Below, in pieces: positions 6,817 to 7,826 of a stretch of 7,826 nucleotides of DNA; positions within the stretch are counted from its first letter, which is position 1; every line of letters begins with the position of its first letter. The notes beneath the pieces were generated by a model. That model was not told the origin of the DNA, searched no databases, and saw nothing but the letters and a program-made list of their open reading frames with translations. A program made the position numbers and the translations under genes. Source of the stretch: JBHIFB01 sp046760905 (GTDB lineage Bacteria; Gemmatimonadota; CAZMKB01); NCBI GenBank assembly GCA_046760905.1, contig JBHIFB010000139.1, positions 1 to 7,826 of the forward strand. Reading direction: 5' to 3'.

Positions 6817-7779
6817 CTATTTCCGAATTACGAGACTGTATCGCAGCTTAATTTCATTCTCTTCGGGGTTGTCGGTCCATATGATTATGGACCCTCCCAC
6901 ACGTCCATCCCTCTCTAATACTTCCGGTTTCGGTTTTGCTGTGAGCACGAATCTCACACCGTCTTCGACAGTGGTCAGATCAAGATTTAATCTGTCACCG
7001 GGATCCTTCACGCCAAGGATGTGGAGCTTTCTGTTTGCAGATTTGTTGATGATTTTCACTCGCTGTGCATCCTGATCGGACACGCCTCGTGCTCTATAAA
7101 GGTTAAAATACAGTATTTCAGGGGTTACCTCCACATCGCCTGTGATTTCCCCTGTTATCTTTAACGTGGCTGTGAGCTGTGAGATCTCATTGAAGTGGGC
7201 AGTAACAGTTTCATTAATCCTTCCCGGTTTAGGTCCTGGCAACACAGTTACTTCTACTTCGATCCTGTGAGGGTCACTCTTAGAGGGTTCATCTTCCACG
7301 ATACGTGCGGTAACTAATGATGAAGAAGTTGAAATATCAACTAGCTTCGTCTTCTCAGGGTTTTCTATCAAGATAGAAGCACGACTGACAGCGGTATCTC
7401 CCTTCTTTATCTTTCCCATATCAACGAGATGTGGTTCAAAATCAAATTCAACTTCGACAAGTGCGATGATGGATAGAGTCACTGTCTGGTTGACTGGATC
7501 GTTCGAAGTAACTTTAACTTCTTTTCTCTGGCGTCCTTTTCTGCGGCCGGTTTTAAAGGTGACCTCTATTTTTCCTTCCCCACCCGGGGGAATGTCCGTC
7601 TGACCCATGACGGCGGCAGTGCATCCTCACGACCCCTTGGCATTTATGATTCTTAGTGGTGCACTCCCGACATTCCGGAATACAAATGTATGAGATACAT
7701 TGCTGCCCTGTGGGATGGTTCCAAAATTATACGACGTCTCTGGGAATAGAATCTTCGGTACGCCAGTAACTTCACAATT
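6817..7779 (-). CDS. DUF1573/ASH-domain protein with an in-frame TGA at the conserved Cys (5' end outside window)
   Basis: Downstream of 7758 the minus strand encodes a typical DUF1573 (ASH/MSP-like Ig fold) domain: PKILFPE, YNFGTIPQGS, HTFVFRNVGSAPLRI, then KGS-stop-GCTAAV, IPPGGEGKIEVTF and VTSNDP. The family motif here is S-C-G-C-T; the first Cys codon is TGA (7627-7629). After the TGA the frame is open for 263 residues to TAG at 6817-6819, with a second ASH-like repeat (VEFDFEPHLVDMGKIKKG) and two further beta-rich segments. Other members are usually exported proteins of unclear function. There is no start codon between the in-frame TAG at 7780-7782 and the domain, and the ATG at 7606-7608 lies inside the domain without a ribosome site. 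The gene therefore begins upstream, in another frame. A pseudogene, sequence error or selenocysteine at the TGA are all possible. Confidence 0.7.
7596..7613 (-). promoter_or_regulatory. Small stem-loop just after the TGA (weak SECIS candidate)
   Basis: In minus-strand RNA, CCGUC and GACGG pair (five G-C/A-U pairs). A U-A pair above a bulged A leaves a GGGUC loop. The stem starts 13 bases after the TGA and the loop about 20 bases after it. Known bacterial SECIS elements have a short upper stem, a G at the start of the loop, and a loop roughly 16-37 bases after the UGA, so the geometry is compatible. Five-pair stems are common by chance, and this is weak evidence alone. Confidence 0.25.
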
Positions 7780-7826
7780 CTACTGTCAATCCATTTATTG
7801 TCAGAACTCGATTATTAACTTTTGAG
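7772..7826 (-). pseudogene. Upstream part of the ASH-protein gene in a shifted frame
   Basis: From the window edge the minus strand is open in a different frame, reading VNNRVLTINGLTVEL before a TGA at 7772-7774. Removing one T of the pair at 7776-7777 joins it as VLTINGLTVECEVTGVPKILFPE, a smooth beta-strand-like lead-in to the DUF1573 domain. This suggests one gene with a single-base insertion. Too little is visible to identify the domain. Confidence 0.35.

Noticed and set aside
7606..7608. ATG as the start of a 263-residue ASH protein
   Set aside because: It lies inside the DUF1573 domain, has no ribosome site, and the domain's first half is encoded directly upstream in the same frame across the TGA.
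1..7826. General reassignment of UGA to an amino acid (as in some candidate phyla)
   Set aside because: polX, the phosphodiesterase and acr3 end in TGA at the expected family lengths, so UGA works as a normal stop here.
1..7826. CRISPR arrays, tRNA or rRNA genes, insertion sequences, attachment sites
   Set aside because: No regularly spaced repeats, cloverleaf, transposase-like frame or flanking target duplication was seen on reading both strands.

Overview
The window reads as bacterial chromosome, about half G+C, from an organism I cannot name. It has Shine-Dalgarno sequences, GTG starts, ATGA overlaps and tight operons. The gene set (PolX with a PHP domain, an Acr3 arsenite pump, a DUF1573/ASH-domain protein) fits an uncultured anaerobic or subsurface lineage, but that is inference. 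Every supported gene is on the minus strand, so transcription runs from 7826 towards 1.

Layout in transcription order. (1) 7826-6817: a DUF1573/ASH-type protein that enters from outside the window. Its frame is disturbed twice: a probable single-base shift near 7776 and an in-frame TGA at 7627-7629, where the family has the first Cys of its S-C-G-C-T motif. The TGA could be a nonsense mutation, a base-call error or a selenocysteine codon. (2) 6675-4844: an arsenic cluster with an ArsR/SmtB repressor carrying a C-x-C metal site, an unusual membrane/thioredoxin-like chimera interrupted by a one-base shift, and a well preserved Acr3 arsenite efflux permease. (3) 4843-4646: an intergenic region with a 13-bp stem-loop and a promoter. 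(4) 4645-1: a compact operon of polX (DNA polymerase X with PHP domain), an alkaline-phosphatase-superfamily phosphodiesterase, a second PHP phosphoesterase (YciV/RNase AM-like), and an iPGM-like gene that starts about 200 residues into the family alignment, without the catalytic serine region. The last gene runs off the window edge.

The downstream operon groups four metal-dependent phosphate-ester enzymes or enzyme relatives, two of them with PHP domains, around a repair polymerase. The arsenic cluster is a standard sensor-efflux unit, except that its middle gene looks like the start of a permease joined to a thioredoxin-fold domain that has lost its CxxC. The points most worth checking are the TGA at the conserved Cys, the chimera, and the N-terminally missing iPGM. 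Two apparent one-base shifts in one window mean that sequence error must be excluded before any exotic reading is accepted.
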